The position numbers and the translations under genes are program-made. Below, piece by piece: positions 23,164-32,328 of a stretch of 39,620 nt of DNA (positions are counted from its first letter, which is position 1; each line of letters begins with the position of its first letter). The stretch lies in contig CAKUOD010000018.1 of NCBI GenBank assembly GCA_934668695.1, forward strand, positions 1 through 39,620, written 5' to 3'. Source of the DNA: an uncultured Collinsella sp. (GTDB lineage Bacteria; Actinomycetota; Coriobacteriia; Coriobacteriales; Coriobacteriaceae). The notes under the pieces were generated by a model. That model was not told the origin of the DNA. It saw nothing but the letters and a program-made list of their open reading frames with translations, and searched no databases.

Positions 23164-24867
23164 CTACCCCAGCAGGCTCAGAGCAACAGAGACAAACGCC
23201 AGGATAACGCCGACGATTGACTCGCCGCCGAGCAGGCCGCTGGCGACAACCAGGCCCTGTTCCTGGAAGGCGGCGTCCTTGGCAGCCCTCTCCTCGTCAG
23301 AAAGACCAGCGGTGGCGTCGCGGTGGGCGGACCACTTGTCGTAGGCGAGCTTGACGCAGGAGCCCAGGAATGCCGTGAGTGACATGTAGAACGGCAGGTA
23401 CACGCCCAGGCCGATCATCATGGCCGGAATGCCGAGCCAGTACATGACGATGCCGGCGATAAAGCCACCTGCGAACCACGGCACGCTCGGGATGCCCGAG
23501 ACCATGGTGGCGACCACACTTGCCTGCGCGGCAACAAAGCTCTTGTCGGGGCCAAAGGCGTCCGGACCATAGGCGGTGACGAGCGCGACCATGACGGCGG
23601 CGGCGACCAGGGCGCCCACGATGCCGCCAATGGCTTGGCCGATCCACTGCGCACGCGGGTTGGTGCCCAGCACGGCGCCGGCCTTAAAGTCGTTCATGAC
23701 GTCGCCCGCAAGGCCGCACGCCACGGCTACGATGCCGGCGATAAAGAACAGCTTGACCTGAGCGATCTGTGCGAAGGCAGCCACGATGAGCATAACGATG
23801 AGGCCAAAGATCTCCATGGGGTCGATGCCCGTCTGGCCGCAGCTCTGTGCGCTCATGATGGTGGTGACAAAGGTGAACAGCGTCACGATGACGGCCGGAA
23901 CGGGACCAAGGTCAAGCACGATGGCGATGATCACGGCGATGGCGGCGGCGCCCAGGCCGATGATGCCGGCGTCGAGCTTAAGGGAGCCCGAGATGAGCGA
24001 TTGCTCGTCGGTGTCGGTGGAGCTGTCGGCGGCAAGACCGCGGACGATACCGGCGACCTGCGGCAGGATGTCCTTGAGGACGACGGCGACGCCAAAGCCC
24101 ATCATGAGGCCCATACCGAGGGACTTGACGATGCCCTGCGCAGTCACAACGTCGAACAGACCGGCAGCGGTGCCGCCCACGATGATGCCAAAGTTGCCCA
24201 GCAGCGCGCCGGCAAACCAGAAGGCGACCGGGGCGAAGCCCACGAGGAAGCCGACGGAGAGCAGCATGGGCGAGTTGTAGATACCAAAGGTCACGCCGGG
24301 GATATTGAGCGTGCATAGCATGCTGGGTACCACGCCCAGGGCGTCGCGCAGCACGCTGTAGATGCCGGCGATGGCCATGGAGCCAAAGAGCTGCTTGCCG
24401 GTCTTGCCGCCGGCCTCGGTGGCGCGCAGGGTCTGAGCTGCGGCGTTGCCGGTGGGGAACTCCAACGCGGCATCCACGATAAAGTGACGGTGGATGAGCG
24501 CGGTGGCCAGCAGGCCCAGGATGGTGCCGGCGAGTGCCACGATAAACATGTCGAGCCAGCTGATCTGGTCGGCATAGCCCAGCATCCAGGCGCCCGGGAT
24601 GGTAAACGCCAGACCGCCGGCGACCATGGCGCCTGCGGACATGATGGTGTGGGTGACGTTTGCCTCGTTGAGGCTGGCGTTGCCCATGAGCTTAAGGAAG
24701 AACAGCGAGATGACGGCAGCGAAGACGATCGGCCAGGGGAGTGCGCCCATCTTGAGGGCCGTGTAGGCCGAGCTTGCCGTGATAATCACGCAGCCAAGGA
24801 CGCCGATGACGACGCCGCGCAGCGTGAGTTGCCCGCGCATCGAGGCGCGGTTCGAGGGATTGCTCAT
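23164..24867 (-). CDS. OPT-family oligopeptide transporter
   Basis: This 567-residue membrane protein has about 14 helices. Family marks include the N-terminal RGVVIGVLGCVIITASSAYTALKMG region cut by a conserved Ala-Tyr, FPTGNAAAQTLRATEAGG, and later GIDPMEIFGLIVML. OPT proteins import oligopeptides, or siderophore-metal chelates, with protons. Bacterial members of this length usually handle peptides, but the substrate is not readable. The ATG at 24867 follows AAAGGAG. The 190-base gap to the divergent coaX gene contains a GC-rich hairpin in the leader (GCGCCG with CGGCGC, about 24900-24925). It is transcribed alone and ends at a strong terminator. Confidence 0.92.
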   Translation of the reverse strand: MSNPSNRASMRGQLTLRGVVIGVLGCVIITASSAYTALKMGALPWPIVFAAVISLFFLKLMGNASLNEANVTHTIMSAGAMVAGGLAFTIPGAWMLGYADQISWLDMFIVALAGTILGLLATALIHRHFIVDAALEFPTGNAAAQTLRATEAGGKTGKQLFGSMAIAGIYSVLRDALGVVPSMLCTLNIPGVTFGIYNSPMLLSVGFLVGFAPVAFWFAGALLGNFGIIVGGTAAGLFDVVTAQGIVKSLGMGLMMGFGVAVVLKDILPQVAGIVRGLAADSSTDTDEQSLISGSLKLDAGIIGLGAAAIAVIIAIVLDLGPVPAVIVTLFTFVTTIMSAQSCGQTGIDPMEIFGLIVMLIVAAFAQIAQVKLFFIAGIVAVACGLAGDVMNDFKAGAVLGTNPRAQWIGQAIGGIVGALVAAAVMVALVTAYGPDAFGPDKSFVAAQASVVATMVSGIPSVPWFAGGFIAGIVMYWLGIPAMMIGLGVYLPFYMSLTAFLGSCVKLAYDKWSAHRDATAGLSDEERAAKDAAFQEQGLVVASGLLGGESIVGVILAFVSVALSLLG

Positions 24868-25059
24868 ATAGAACTCCTTTGCGTATATCCGCTTCCCCCG
24901 GGAGCGCCGCTACGGATACGGCGCGGGAAGTCGGGTTACCAAGGGCCGCCGCGTGAGCTCGCAAACGACCGCGCACCAGTATAACCGCAAGCTAGTCATT
25001 TCGGGATGACTGGTTTAGGTAGGCGATATACTGCTGGGCAGACGAAAGGAGCGCCGACG

Positions 25060-25911
25060 ATGCTTAATGGGTGCGCATATATATTGACGGTCGACGTGGG
25101 CAACACGTTCATTCGCTTTGGCCTGTTTGCCGAGGATTCGGCCGCGGCGCAGGAATGTCCGCTTGCGACGTGCGAGATCACGACGCCGTCGAGCATTACG
25201 GCTGACGAAGCGCGCATGCGTCTCGTGCAGGTCATGGCCGCACTGGCAGCCGATGCGGGCATGCCGGGTGCACTCGTACCCGCAGCCGCAGTGCTGAGCT
25301 GCGTGGTACCGGCGCTCGAGCGCCCGTGGAAGGCGGCGCTTTCTCGCACCTGCACGGGGCGCGTGCTCACGGTGGGGCCGGGCCTCAAGACCGGCATGCC
25401 CGTCCACTACGACGACCCGGCCGAGATCGGCCCCGACCGCATCGCCGACGCCGTGGCGGCCCGGGCCGTTTACGGCTCTCCGTGCATCGTGATCGACCTG
25501 GGCACTACGACCAATATCGAGGTCATCGATACGCACGGAACCTTTGTCGGCGGCGTTATCGCGCCGGGTCTGGCGCTCGGCGCCCGCTCGCTCTCGGCCG
25601 CTGCGGCGCGCCTACCCCAGGTTGAGCCCTCGGCACCCACGCATGTAATCGGCCGTAACACGCGCGAGGCGATGCGCTCGGGCGTGGTCTTGGGCGAGGT
25701 GGCCCGCATCGACGGTATGCTCGACATGGTGCTTGCCGAGATGCGCGCGACCAAGGCCGCGGGGGAGGGCGACGTGCCCATCGTCATTACCGGCGACGAT
25801 GCCGAGGCACTCGCGTCGCTGGTCGGTCACAGTCTGACGGTCGACGACGCGCTGACGTTGCGGGGTCTCGCCGAGCTCTACCGCATCAACCAAAAGCCCC
25901 GCCGCGTGTAA
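25060..25911 (+). CDS. coaX: Type III pantothenate kinase
   Basis: This 283-residue ASKHA kinase phosphorylates pantothenate in the first step of CoA synthesis. Motifs: the N-terminal phosphate loop VDVGNTFIRFGL (Asp12, Asn15), the substrate region GPDRIADAVAA, the second phosphate loop DLGTTTNIEVID, then GGVIAPGL and ALGARSLSAAAARLP. The middle DLGTTT is a variant of the more common DFGTATT. The start was placed at the ATG at 25060 because AAAGGAG lies 8 bases upstream and residue 1 falls shortly before the first strand. It diverges from the OPT gene and precedes the dCMP deaminase. Confidence 0.93.
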   Translation: MLNGCAYILTVDVGNTFIRFGLFAEDSAAAQECPLATCEITTPSSITADEARMRLVQVMAALAADAGMPGALVPAAAVLSCVVPALERPWKAALSRTCTGRVLTVGPGLKTGMPVHYDDPAEIGPDRIADAVAARAVYGSPCIVIDLGTTTNIEVIDTHGTFVGGVIAPGLALGARSLSAAAARLPQVEPSAPTHVIGRNTREAMRSGVVLGEVARIDGMLDMVLAEMRATKAAGEGDVPIVITGDDAEALASLVGHSLTVDDALTLRGLAELYRINQKPRRV

Positions 25912-25952
25912 AAGTGAGGGCGCTGGTGGGACAAACGCCTCCACCTTTCACC

Positions 25953-25961
25953 TGCTACAAT
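25953..25961 (+). promoter_or_regulatory. Extended -10 promoter before the dCMP deaminase
   Basis: TGCTACAAT is an extended -10 box (TGn plus TACAAT) 34 bases before the start codon. No good -35 is seen. Confidence 0.4.
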
Positions 25962-25995
25962 GGGTCAAACTATTGCGATTACGGAGGTGTCTGCC

Positions 25996-26520
25996 ATGTC
26001 GGACGATCTTCATCAAACTTCGTCAGGCAAGCGCCTGGACGTCATTAGCTGGGACGAGTTCTTTATGAGCGTGGCCATCGCCGCGCAGCGCCGCAGCAAG
26101 GACCCCAACACGCAGGTGGGTGCGTGCATCGCCAGCACCAACCACCGCATCCTTTCGGTGGGCTACAACGGTACGCCCTCGGCGCTCAACGACGACTTTT
26201 TCCCGTGGGGTACGAGCGACGACCCGCTGCAGGACAAACACAACTACGTGGTCCATGCCGAGGCAAACGCCGTGCTCAACTACCGTGGCTCGCTCAAGGA
26301 CCTCGAGGGTTCCACGGTCTACGTCACGCTGTTCCCGTGCCACGACTGCGCCAAGATTTTGGCGCAGGTGGGCGTGGGCGAGGTTGTCTACCTGGACAAC
26401 AAGTACGCCGACACCGATGATGGACGCATCAGCCGCCGCATTCTCGACTCCTGCGGCATCAGCTACCGCCAGGTTATCGTCGATGTTCACATCGGCACCG
26501 AGGGACAGGCTCAGCAGTAG
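25996..26520 (+). CDS. Deoxycytidylate (dCMP) deaminase
   Basis: This 174-residue zinc deaminase converts dCMP to dUMP for thymidylate supply. Zinc and catalytic residues: His87 and Glu89 in VVHAEANAV, Cys115 and Cys118 in FPCHDC. The front part KDPNTQVGACI and GYNGTP are typical of ComEB/dCMP deaminases. The ATG at 25996 follows GGAGGTG at 25983-25989. It is a free-standing housekeeping gene between coaX and the NifU-like gene. Confidence 0.93.
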   Translation: MSDDLHQTSSGKRLDVISWDEFFMSVAIAAQRRSKDPNTQVGACIASTNHRILSVGYNGTPSALNDDFFPWGTSDDPLQDKHNYVVHAEANAVLNYRGSLKDLEGSTVYVTLFPCHDCAKILAQVGVGEVVYLDNKYADTDDGRISRRILDSCGISYRQVIVDVHIGTEGQAQQ

Positions 26521-26692
26521 CGCGTGGCAATGCCAGCTGGCAACAAAAGGCAGCTAAAAGAGACCCGTCCCAAATTGACTACTCGTGAAAGTCGCGTCTG
26601 CGCGCATGGACGGCTCGTGAGCGGGTACACGGCTGTAGTAACATAGCTTCTGTCCGCGGGCGCGCCCGCGTAATTGTGAGAAAGGAGCCCCT

Positions 26693-26971
26693 GTGGCTGT
26701 TAACGAAGAGCTGCTTAAGAAGGTTCTTGAAGAGATTCGCCCCAACCTGCAGGCCGATGGCGGCGATATGGAGTATGTGGGCGTCGACGACGAGGGTGTC
26801 GTCAAGCTGGAGCTGCAGGGCGCTTGCGCCGGCTGCCCCATGAGCTCGCTGACCCTGTCCATGGGTATCGAGCGCATCCTGAAGGAGCATGTGCCCGGCG
26901 TTACCCGCGTCGAGCAGGTCAATGCTTCCGGCGAGACCGACGACCTGTACGACGAGTACGCGCCGTTCTAA
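26693..26971 (+). CDS. NifU-like iron-sulfur scaffold (C-terminal domain type)
   Basis: This 92-residue Nfu-domain protein has the cluster motif GACAGCPMSS (Cys45, Cys48) and an LQADGGDMEYV front half. Nfu proteins hold a [4Fe-4S] cluster between two subunits and pass it to apo-enzymes; an anaerobe with many Fe-S enzymes, possibly including the activase-family protein here, would need it. Starts at GTG 26693, with AAAGGAG 8 bases upstream. The C-terminal 15 residues are acidic. It is followed by a hairpin at 27021-27053. Confidence 0.92.
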   Translation: MAVNEELLKKVLEEIRPNLQADGGDMEYVGVDDEGVVKLELQGACAGCPMSSLTLSMGIERILKEHVPGVTRVEQVNASGETDDLYDEYAPF

Positions 26972-27020
26972 GATGCGAAAGCTGCGGACGGCATACTCCG
27001 CATAGACGTTACGCCCAAAT

Positions 27021-27053
27021 ATGCGGCTGCGAGCGCAAGGCCCGCGGCCGCAT
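27021..27053 (+). terminator. Hairpin after the NifU-like gene
   Basis: ATGCGGC (27021-27027) and GCCGCAT (27047-27053) form the base of a GC-rich stem. A short TTTGT follows. It lies just before the lgt ribosome site. Confidence 0.5.
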
Positions 27054-27080
27054 TTGTATGTAGGGAGTGGGAGGGTCGAC

Positions 27081-27902
27081 ATGCTCAACGACTTCTACCA
27101 TATGCTTGATCCCGTCGCGATTTCGGCGGGGCCCATCACGATTTACTGGTATGGTCTGGCCTATGTGGTCGGCGCCCTGCTCACGGCGGTCGTCATGTAC
27201 CGCACGCAGCGTCGCTGGGGCTTCAACATCACGATTGACGACCTGACGAGTGTCGTGGTCGGCGTGGTCTTTGGCCTCATTATCGGTGCGCGCCTGTTCT
27301 ACGTCGTCTTTTATGGTGATGGCTACTACTGGGCGCACCCGCTCGAGATCTTTGCCACCAGCGAGGGCGGCATGAGCTTCCATGGCGGTTTGGTGGGCGG
27401 CATTATCGGCGGCATCATCGTGTGCCGCATGTATAAGCTCGATGCCTGGACTTTGGCAGATCTTGCCGTCATAGGCGCGCCGCTGGCCTTGTGCCTGGGC
27501 CGTTGTGCCAACTTTGTCAATGGTGAGCTGTGGGGCAAGCCGACCGATCTGCCCTGGGGCGTGGTCTTCGGTGGCACCGCGGGGGATATGCCGCGTCACC
27601 CCTCCCAGCTCTACGAGGCATTTCTTGAGGGCATCGTGCTCTTTTGCATTCTGCAGGTGCTCAGCCGCAAAAAGCCGCTGCTGCCTCAGGGTACGTTTAT
27701 GGGCGTGTTCGTGATGGGATACGGCATCGTCCGCTTCCTCGTCGAGTTCGTGCGCGTGCCCGACGCCCAGCTTGGCTATCTGCTGGGCGGCGTCATCACG
27801 ATGGGTCAGCTGCTGAGCCTTCCACTCGTTATTGCGGGCCTGGCGCTCGTCATCTTTGCGCGTCGCCGCAATCGCCCCCAGCGCATCTACCTCGACGCCT
27901 AA
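27081..27902 (+). CDS. lgt: Prolipoprotein diacylglyceryl transferase
   Basis: This 273-residue membrane enzyme moves diacylglycerol from phosphatidylglycerol to the lipobox cysteine of lipoproteins such as the binding protein in this window. It has seven predicted helices. Motifs: FHGGLVGG, and LGRCANFVNGELWGKPT, which holds the conserved Arg, Asn and Gly of the Lgt signature, then HPSQLYEA and VRFLVEFVRVPD. The ATG at 27081 was preferred because GGGAGG precedes it; an upstream in-frame ATG would run through the hairpin. The stop codon is directly followed by two repeat elements. Confidence 0.95.
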   Translation: MLNDFYHMLDPVAISAGPITIYWYGLAYVVGALLTAVVMYRTQRRWGFNITIDDLTSVVVGVVFGLIIGARLFYVVFYGDGYYWAHPLEIFATSEGGMSFHGGLVGGIIGGIIVCRMYKLDAWTLADLAVIGAPLALCLGRCANFVNGELWGKPTDLPWGVVFGGTAGDMPRHPSQLYEAFLEGIVLFCILQVLSRKKPLLPQGTFMGVFVMGYGIVRFLVEFVRVPDAQLGYLLGGVITMGQLLSLPLVIAGLALVIFARRRNRPQRIYLDA

Positions 27903-27911
27903 CCACCACAT

Positions 27912-27946
27912 ACCACCACAAAGGGGACGGGCACCTTTGTGGTGGT
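27912..27946 (+). repeat. Hairpin repeat family 2, copy 2
   Basis: ACCACCACAAAGG and CCTTTGTGGTGGT form a perfect 13-bp stem around GGACGGGCA. It is nearly identical to 6165-6203. It lies 10 bases after lgt and may double as its terminator. Confidence 0.85.
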
Positions 27947-27974
27947 TTGCTGGGCAACGATGACAGAACCGTAA

Positions 27975-28027
27975 TGTTTCCCCAGATAAAACCTGCCAAA
28001 ATAAACCTGTCCCTTTTTGGCAGGTTT
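27975..28027 (-). repeat. Hairpin repeat family 1, copy 2
   Basis: AAACCTGCCAAAA (27989-28001) and TTTTGGCAGGTTT (28015-28027) form a perfect 13-bp stem with a 13-base loop. Read on the minus strand it aligns over 50 bases with 6077-6126. The stem pair at the fourth position has changed on both sides (A-T there, G-C here). Confidence 0.85.
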
Positions 28028-28046
28028 CTAGAAAGGCTTTCGGACT

Positions 28047-30230
28047 GTGAAGGATTCCGATCTCTCCACAACGGCTGCGCGCGACGCTGCCCGCATCGTC
28101 TGGTTTAAGCGCTACCCCGCCAAGCAGACGCTCATCGCATTTTTGCTCGCGCTGTTGGCGACCACGGCGTTTTCCATCGATCCCGCCCCGGTGTCGAGTA
28201 ACGCAGTCTTGGCGATTGACCCCAAAGCCTCGGGCATGCTGTACGTGTGCTACGAGGTGCTCCTTTCGTTTGCCGGCCATACCGACGCGGTCATGCTGCT
28301 TGCGCTTGCCTGCCTGCTCACGCTGCCGTTTCGCTACGTGTTCTTTGGCCGTGGCGACACCTGGCGCCCATCGATTATTTTGCCGTCGCTGTTTTTCGCC
28401 ATCTGCATGGTGTTCGGCCGCAGCTACGACCTCACCGACTCGGCCGAGATTGTTCTTGGCGACAAGGCCCGCATCATCTGCGCCTGGATTGGCGGCGCGG
28501 GCTGGATGCTCCTAGCGATCGTGGCCTTCTATCTGGCTTTTGAGTGTCTGGATTGGCTGAGCTCCCGACGCATCCCGTTTTCCGAGGCGCACTTTGGCCG
28601 CATATGGCGTGTGGCTCACGCCGTGCTCTCGGTCCATCCCTTTGCCGGGCCCTTCCTGGTGCTTATGATCGCCTGGGCGCCCACGCTCATCGCTTCGCTG
28701 CCCGGCCTTTTTATGGGAGATACGGGTGCGCAGATTCGCCAGTGGTTTAACTATCCCAACGGTACGAGCGACTACCTGCGCCTGCTCAACCCCAATGTCC
28801 TGCTCAACGGGCATCACCCGGTCGTGCACACGGCTATCATCGGCTCGTGCGTGCAGCTGGGGCTTTCGGTCTTTAACAGCGCCAATGCGGGGCTTGCCAT
28901 CTACACCTGCGCTCAGTTCGTCATTACGGCCGCCTGCATGGCCTATTCCATCTCGTCGCTGCGCAAACTGGGCGTGAGCCTGCCGGTCCGCGGTGCGATC
29001 CTGCTGTTCTTTGCGTTTATGCCGATGTTCTCTAACTACGCGGCGTTGCTCACCAAAGACGTGCTCTTTGCCGACGCGTTTTTGGTGCTGCTGGTGCAGA
29101 CCGTGAAGCTCGTGGCCTGCGGCTTGCCCCGTCGTGATGCCAATGTCGAGCGAGCGGGCGAGAATGCCCCCGTGCTCTTTGCGCGCCACGACTGGCTGTT
29201 GCTTGTGCTGGCTGCCATGGGTTCCACGTTTTTGCGCAATGGAGGTCTGGTCTTTCCGTTGGCGGCCTGCGTGATTGCGGCGGCGTTTTGCGCATGGGAT
29301 GTACATGTCGCTCGTCGTGCGGCTAAGCAGACGGGCACCGCGGTCTCATGCGCCACGCTGCGCTTCCGCTGGGTTGGCGTCCTCGCGGTGCTCGCGCTCT
29401 GCCTTGCCTCTAATATGTACTTCACCAAGGTCTTTATGCCAGCGCACGACATCACGCCTGGTTCCAAGCGCGAAATCCTCTCGATTCCGTTCCAACAGAC
29501 GGCTCGTTTCGTCCAAAAGCACGACGGCCTTAACTCGGGTGTCAACCCCACGGTAAAGGAGGACGGCACCATCGTGGAGGCTCCTTGCGACGGCTTGGTG
29601 ACCGACGAAGAGCGTGCCGTGATCGACCGTGTGCTCAAGTACGAGAATCTGGGCCGCCGTTACAACCCGGATAAGTCGGACGCCGTCAAAAATTGCTTTA
29701 ACGAGTACGCCTCGCAGGAGGACATCAAGGCCTATTTTGAGGTCTGGGCGCAGATGTTCAAAAAGGATCCCGAGTGCTATATCTCGGCGCTCATCAATAA
29801 CTATTACGGCTACTTTTATCCGAGTGCCCGCGATGCGTGGGTCTACAGCACGGCGCGCAGTGCCGAGATTATGGCACGCCCCGACAACCTCAAGTACTTC
29901 GACTTCCACCCGGTCGATAGCAAGGTTGTGCGCTGGTGCGACCACCTGATCAATCTGTACCGTGTGGCGGTGCAGCGCATCCCGTTTATTTCGCTCACCA
30001 TGAGCTCGGCCACCTATGTGTGGATCATGATCGCCGTGGTGGTCTACCTGCTGCGTCGTCATTCATGGCGTGCGCTGGCGATCTGGGTGCCGCTGTTGGG
30101 CGTGCTCGCCGTGTGCCTGATTGGTCCGTGCAACGGCTCGACCTACATGCGCTACCTGTATCCGGTCATCGCTTGCATGCCCTTCGCCATCGGCGCAACC
30201 GTCACCCGCAGCGACTTCCTCTGGTTCTAA
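28047..30230 (+). CDS. Large multi-spanning membrane protein, DUF6020-like (GT-C-type)
   Basis: This 727-residue protein has about 12 membrane helices in two blocks (residues 25-470 and 640-715) and a soluble region at about 480-630 rich in charged and aromatic residues. An acidic first-loop segment LFMGDTGAQIRQWFNYPNG (about 220-238) followed by NGHHPVVHT resembles GT-C glycosyltransferases that use lipid-linked sugars. I place it in the DUF6020 family by general resemblance, with moderate certainty. Likely role: sugar addition to a surface polymer or protein, inferred. The start is GTG 28047 with AAAGG upstream. It stands alone between repeat elements. Confidence 0.7.
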   Translation: MKDSDLSTTAARDAARIVWFKRYPAKQTLIAFLLALLATTAFSIDPAPVSSNAVLAIDPKASGMLYVCYEVLLSFAGHTDAVMLLALACLLTLPFRYVFFGRGDTWRPSIILPSLFFAICMVFGRSYDLTDSAEIVLGDKARIICAWIGGAGWMLLAIVAFYLAFECLDWLSSRRIPFSEAHFGRIWRVAHAVLSVHPFAGPFLVLMIAWAPTLIASLPGLFMGDTGAQIRQWFNYPNGTSDYLRLLNPNVLLNGHHPVVHTAIIGSCVQLGLSVFNSANAGLAIYTCAQFVITAACMAYSISSLRKLGVSLPVRGAILLFFAFMPMFSNYAALLTKDVLFADAFLVLLVQTVKLVACGLPRRDANVERAGENAPVLFARHDWLLLVLAAMGSTFLRNGGLVFPLAACVIAAAFCAWDVHVARRAAKQTGTAVSCATLRFRWVGVLAVLALCLASNMYFTKVFMPAHDITPGSKREILSIPFQQTARFVQKHDGLNSGVNPTVKEDGTIVEAPCDGLVTDEERAVIDRVLKYENLGRRYNPDKSDAVKNCFNEYASQEDIKAYFEVWAQMFKKDPECYISALINNYYGYFYPSARDAWVYSTARSAEIMARPDNLKYFDFHPVDSKVVRWCDHLINLYRVAVQRIPFISLTMSSATYVWIMIAVVVYLLRRHSWRALAIWVPLLGVLAVCLIGPCNGSTYMRYLYPVIACMPFAIGATVTRSDFLWF

Positions 30231-30231
30231 C

Positions 30232-30265
30232 TTGGTGCATTGGGGGTCAGGTTTCTTTGCACCAA
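30232..30265 (+). terminator. Hairpin after the DUF6020-like gene
   Basis: TTGGTGCA and TGCACCAA pair perfectly (8 bp) around 18 bases that include GGGGGTCAGGTTT, resembling the hairpin-repeat loops. It starts 2 bases after the stop codon. Confidence 0.5.
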
Positions 30266-30395
30266 AGGGGTCATCATCACGACGCCTTCATTTTGGGGTT
30301 TATCTCGCAGGCCAGTAGGTATATCATAACGACGTTTGTTTATATTGCCCGAGCATCTGCGCTGGGCTTTAGGTCGAAACCGATAGGAGACACGT

Positions 30396-31202
30396 ATGTC
30401 CGGACACTCTAAGTGGGCCACAACCAAGCATCGTAAGGGCGCGCAGGACGCCAAGCGTTCCGCCCTCTTCTCCAAGCTCAGCCGCAACATCACCGTTGCT
30501 GCCCGTCTCGGCGGTGACCCGCTGCCCGAGAACAACGCCAGCCTCGCCGCTGCCGTTGCCAAGGCCAAGGCTCAGTCCATGCCTAAGGACAAGATCAAGT
30601 CCGCTATCGACAAGGCTTTTGGTTCGGGTGCTGACGCCGCCGTCTACGAGAACATCGTGTACGAGGGCTACGGTCCCGCCGGTGTCGCCGTCTACGTCGA
30701 CTGCCTGACCGACAACCGCAACCGTACCGCCGCTGATGTCCGTTCCGCCTTCTCCCACGCTGGTGGCAACCTGGGCACCTCCGGCTCCGTCGCCTTCCAG
30801 TTTGAGCGCAAGGGCCAGATCGTCGTCGCCAAGGAGATCCTGGACGAGAACGCCAAGAAGGAGACCATGATCGCCAACGGTGCTGCCGGTGACGAGGATG
30901 AGTTCATGATGGCTATCGCCGAGGCCGGTGGCGAGGACTACGAGGACGCCGGCGAGGAGTGGATCGTCTGGACTACTGCCAACGAGGTCATGGCTGTCTC
31001 CAAGGCGCTCGAGGAGCAGGGCGTCCAGGTCAAGGGCTCCGAGACCACCATGGTCCCGACCACCCCGACCGAGGTCTCTGGTACCGACGCCAAGAAGGTC
31101 CAGCGCCTCATCGACCGTCTTGAGGAGCTCGACGACGTCCAGGACGTCTACAGCACCATGGACATGACCGACGAGGTCATCGCTGCCCTCGAGGAGGAGT
31201 AG
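30396..31202 (+). CDS. yebC: YebC/TACO1-family protein
   Basis: This 268-residue cytosolic protein starts with the family signature MSGHSKWATTKHRKGAQDAKR and has the three-domain YebC/PmpR plan. Members have been described as transcription regulators and, more recently, as aids to translation of difficult stretches. Usual length is 235-250 residues. The extra length here lies in the middle domain (residues 140-210), which contains runs of Glu/Asp (GDEDEF, GEDYEDAGEE). AGGAGAC precedes the ATG at 30396. Codon use is strongly biased, as in highly expressed genes. A terminator lies at 31272-31313. Confidence 0.95.
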   Translation: MSGHSKWATTKHRKGAQDAKRSALFSKLSRNITVAARLGGDPLPENNASLAAAVAKAKAQSMPKDKIKSAIDKAFGSGADAAVYENIVYEGYGPAGVAVYVDCLTDNRNRTAADVRSAFSHAGGNLGTSGSVAFQFERKGQIVVAKEILDENAKKETMIANGAAGDEDEFMMAIAEAGGEDYEDAGEEWIVWTTANEVMAVSKALEEQGVQVKGSETTMVPTTPTEVSGTDAKKVQRLIDRLEELDDVQDVYSTMDMTDEVIAALEEE

Positions 31203-31271
31203 CGCCTGCACGGGTTAAGCCGTGCATATCTGGGCATAATGAAGCGAGCATGCAAGCCTCGTGGAATAGAT

Positions 31272-31313
31272 GAGCCGGATCCGCGTGCGTAGAGCACCGG
31301 ACCCGGCTCTTTT
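31272..31313 (+). terminator. Terminator after yebC
   Basis: GAGCCGGATCCG (31272-31283) pairs with CGGACCCGGCTC (31298-31309), one mismatch, followed by TTTT. The last T of the tract is the first base of a TATAAT box. Confidence 0.8.
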
Positions 31314-31318
31314 ATAAT
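31313..31318 (+). promoter_or_regulatory. -10 box of the AmaP/DUF2273/Asp23 operon
   Basis: A perfect TATAAT lies 50 bases before the first start codon. The -35 (TAGAGC at 17-base spacing) is poor and falls inside the terminator loop. Confidence 0.5.
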
Positions 31319-31368
31319 GATGCGAACCGTTTTGCATTTCGAGAGCCGAGATTTGAAGGGAGCGCCGC

Positions 31369-31914
31369 GTGCGCGTACTCAAACGAGCCCTAGCGATCGT
31401 GTATCTTGCCGCCACCATCGTGGCGCTGGGTACGCTTGTCTGCCAGTTTTGGGGGCCGTATACGTATCGCTTTATGCTGCTGATGCGCGACCCCATGCCG
31501 CGCGTCGTCGTCACGGCGTGCGCCGGCGTCGTGGCGATCGGCGTGCTGGCAAGCTTTTTCCGCCTGATGTTCGCCCGTCGCGAGCCGTCCTGCGTGCATC
31601 CGGCGGGGGAGCGCAATATCGAGGTTACCCTTGCGGCGCTTTCTTCGTGTGCCAGGGCTGCTGCCGAGCGCGACGACCGCGTGATGGTCGAGCATGTCGA
31701 GGCCCGCGTCCAAGGCCCCGACGATTCGCACGTCCGTTTTAAGGTCGAGGCTATCGCGCTTGACGATAAGGACGTGGCATCTCTGGCTTCCTCGATGCAG
31801 CAGCGCATCGAGGAAGCCTGCGACACCATGCTCGGCACGCCAGGTACGACCGCGCGCGTCCGTTTTTTGCCGTCCAAGACTACCGTCCAGACCGTGGAGG
31901 TTTCCGGTGAGTGA
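31369..31914 (+). CDS. amaP: AmaP-like alkaline shock response membrane anchor protein
   Basis: This 181-residue protein has two N-terminal membrane helices (about residues 5-28 and 44-64) and a cytosolic beta-alpha domain (IEVTLAALSSCARAAAERD, TTARVRFLPSK). AmaP tethers Asp23 to the membrane in Firmicutes. Starts at GTG 31369 with GAAGGGAG upstream. The stop overlaps the next gene by 8 bases, and Asp23 follows, matching the usual amaP-DUF2273-asp23 order. The identification comes mainly from context plus topology. Confidence 0.8.
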   Translation: MRVLKRALAIVYLAATIVALGTLVCQFWGPYTYRFMLLMRDPMPRVVVTACAGVVAIGVLASFFRLMFARREPSCVHPAGERNIEVTLAALSSCARAAAERDDRVMVEHVEARVQGPDDSHVRFKVEAIALDDKDVASLASSMQQRIEEACDTMLGTPGTTARVRFLPSKTTVQTVEVSGE

Positions 31915-32284
31915 TACCAATCAAGATAAGACCGCTCGTACGCCGCGCCTGACGATTGACCAGAGCGCCACACCGGCGAGCGAACCTGTTGATTCCAAAG
32001 CAGAGGCAACCGAGTTGCAAGACGCGGCAGCCGCGGATTTTGACGAGGCTATGGGTCTCATCAAGGGTACGGGCGCTGCCATCTGGAGCTATGCTGTGCG
32101 TCATCCCAACACCACGCTCGGCGCCGTCGCTGGCTTTATCCTCGCTGTGTTGGTGCTCACGTTGGGCCTGTGGGATACGCTCGTCATTGCATTCTTCGTG
32201 CTGATCGGCGCTGTGATCGGCCAAATTCGCGACGGCGAGAACGGGATCGTCAACTTCTTCGGCCGTCTGTTTAGTGGCCGCTAA
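31907..32284 (+). CDS. DUF2273-family small membrane protein
   Basis: This 125-residue protein has a polar N-terminal half (residues 1-60, rich in Ala, Glu and Asp) and two closely spaced membrane helices (about 72-105) ending in IGQIRDGENGIVNFFGRLF, the typical DUF2273 C-terminus. It starts at GTG 31907, overlapping amaP by 8 bases. GGAGG in the amaP 3' end lies 7 bases upstream. Family members are small, about 60-70 residues, so the N-terminal extension is unusual. Part of the Asp23 envelope-stress operon. Confidence 0.85.
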   Translation: MSDTNQDKTARTPRLTIDQSATPASEPVDSKAEATELQDAAAADFDEAMGLIKGTGAAIWSYAVRHPNTTLGAVAGFILAVLVLTLGLWDTLVIAFFVLIGAVIGQIRDGENGIVNFFGRLFSGR

Positions 32285-32328
32285 TATGTATTCGACTGTC
32301 GCATCCGCGGCAGGCATAAGGAGGAACC

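Noticed and set aside
27009..28280. Long minus-strand frame across lgt
   Set aside because: It covers lgt and two hairpin repeats, without ribosome site or recognisable domain.
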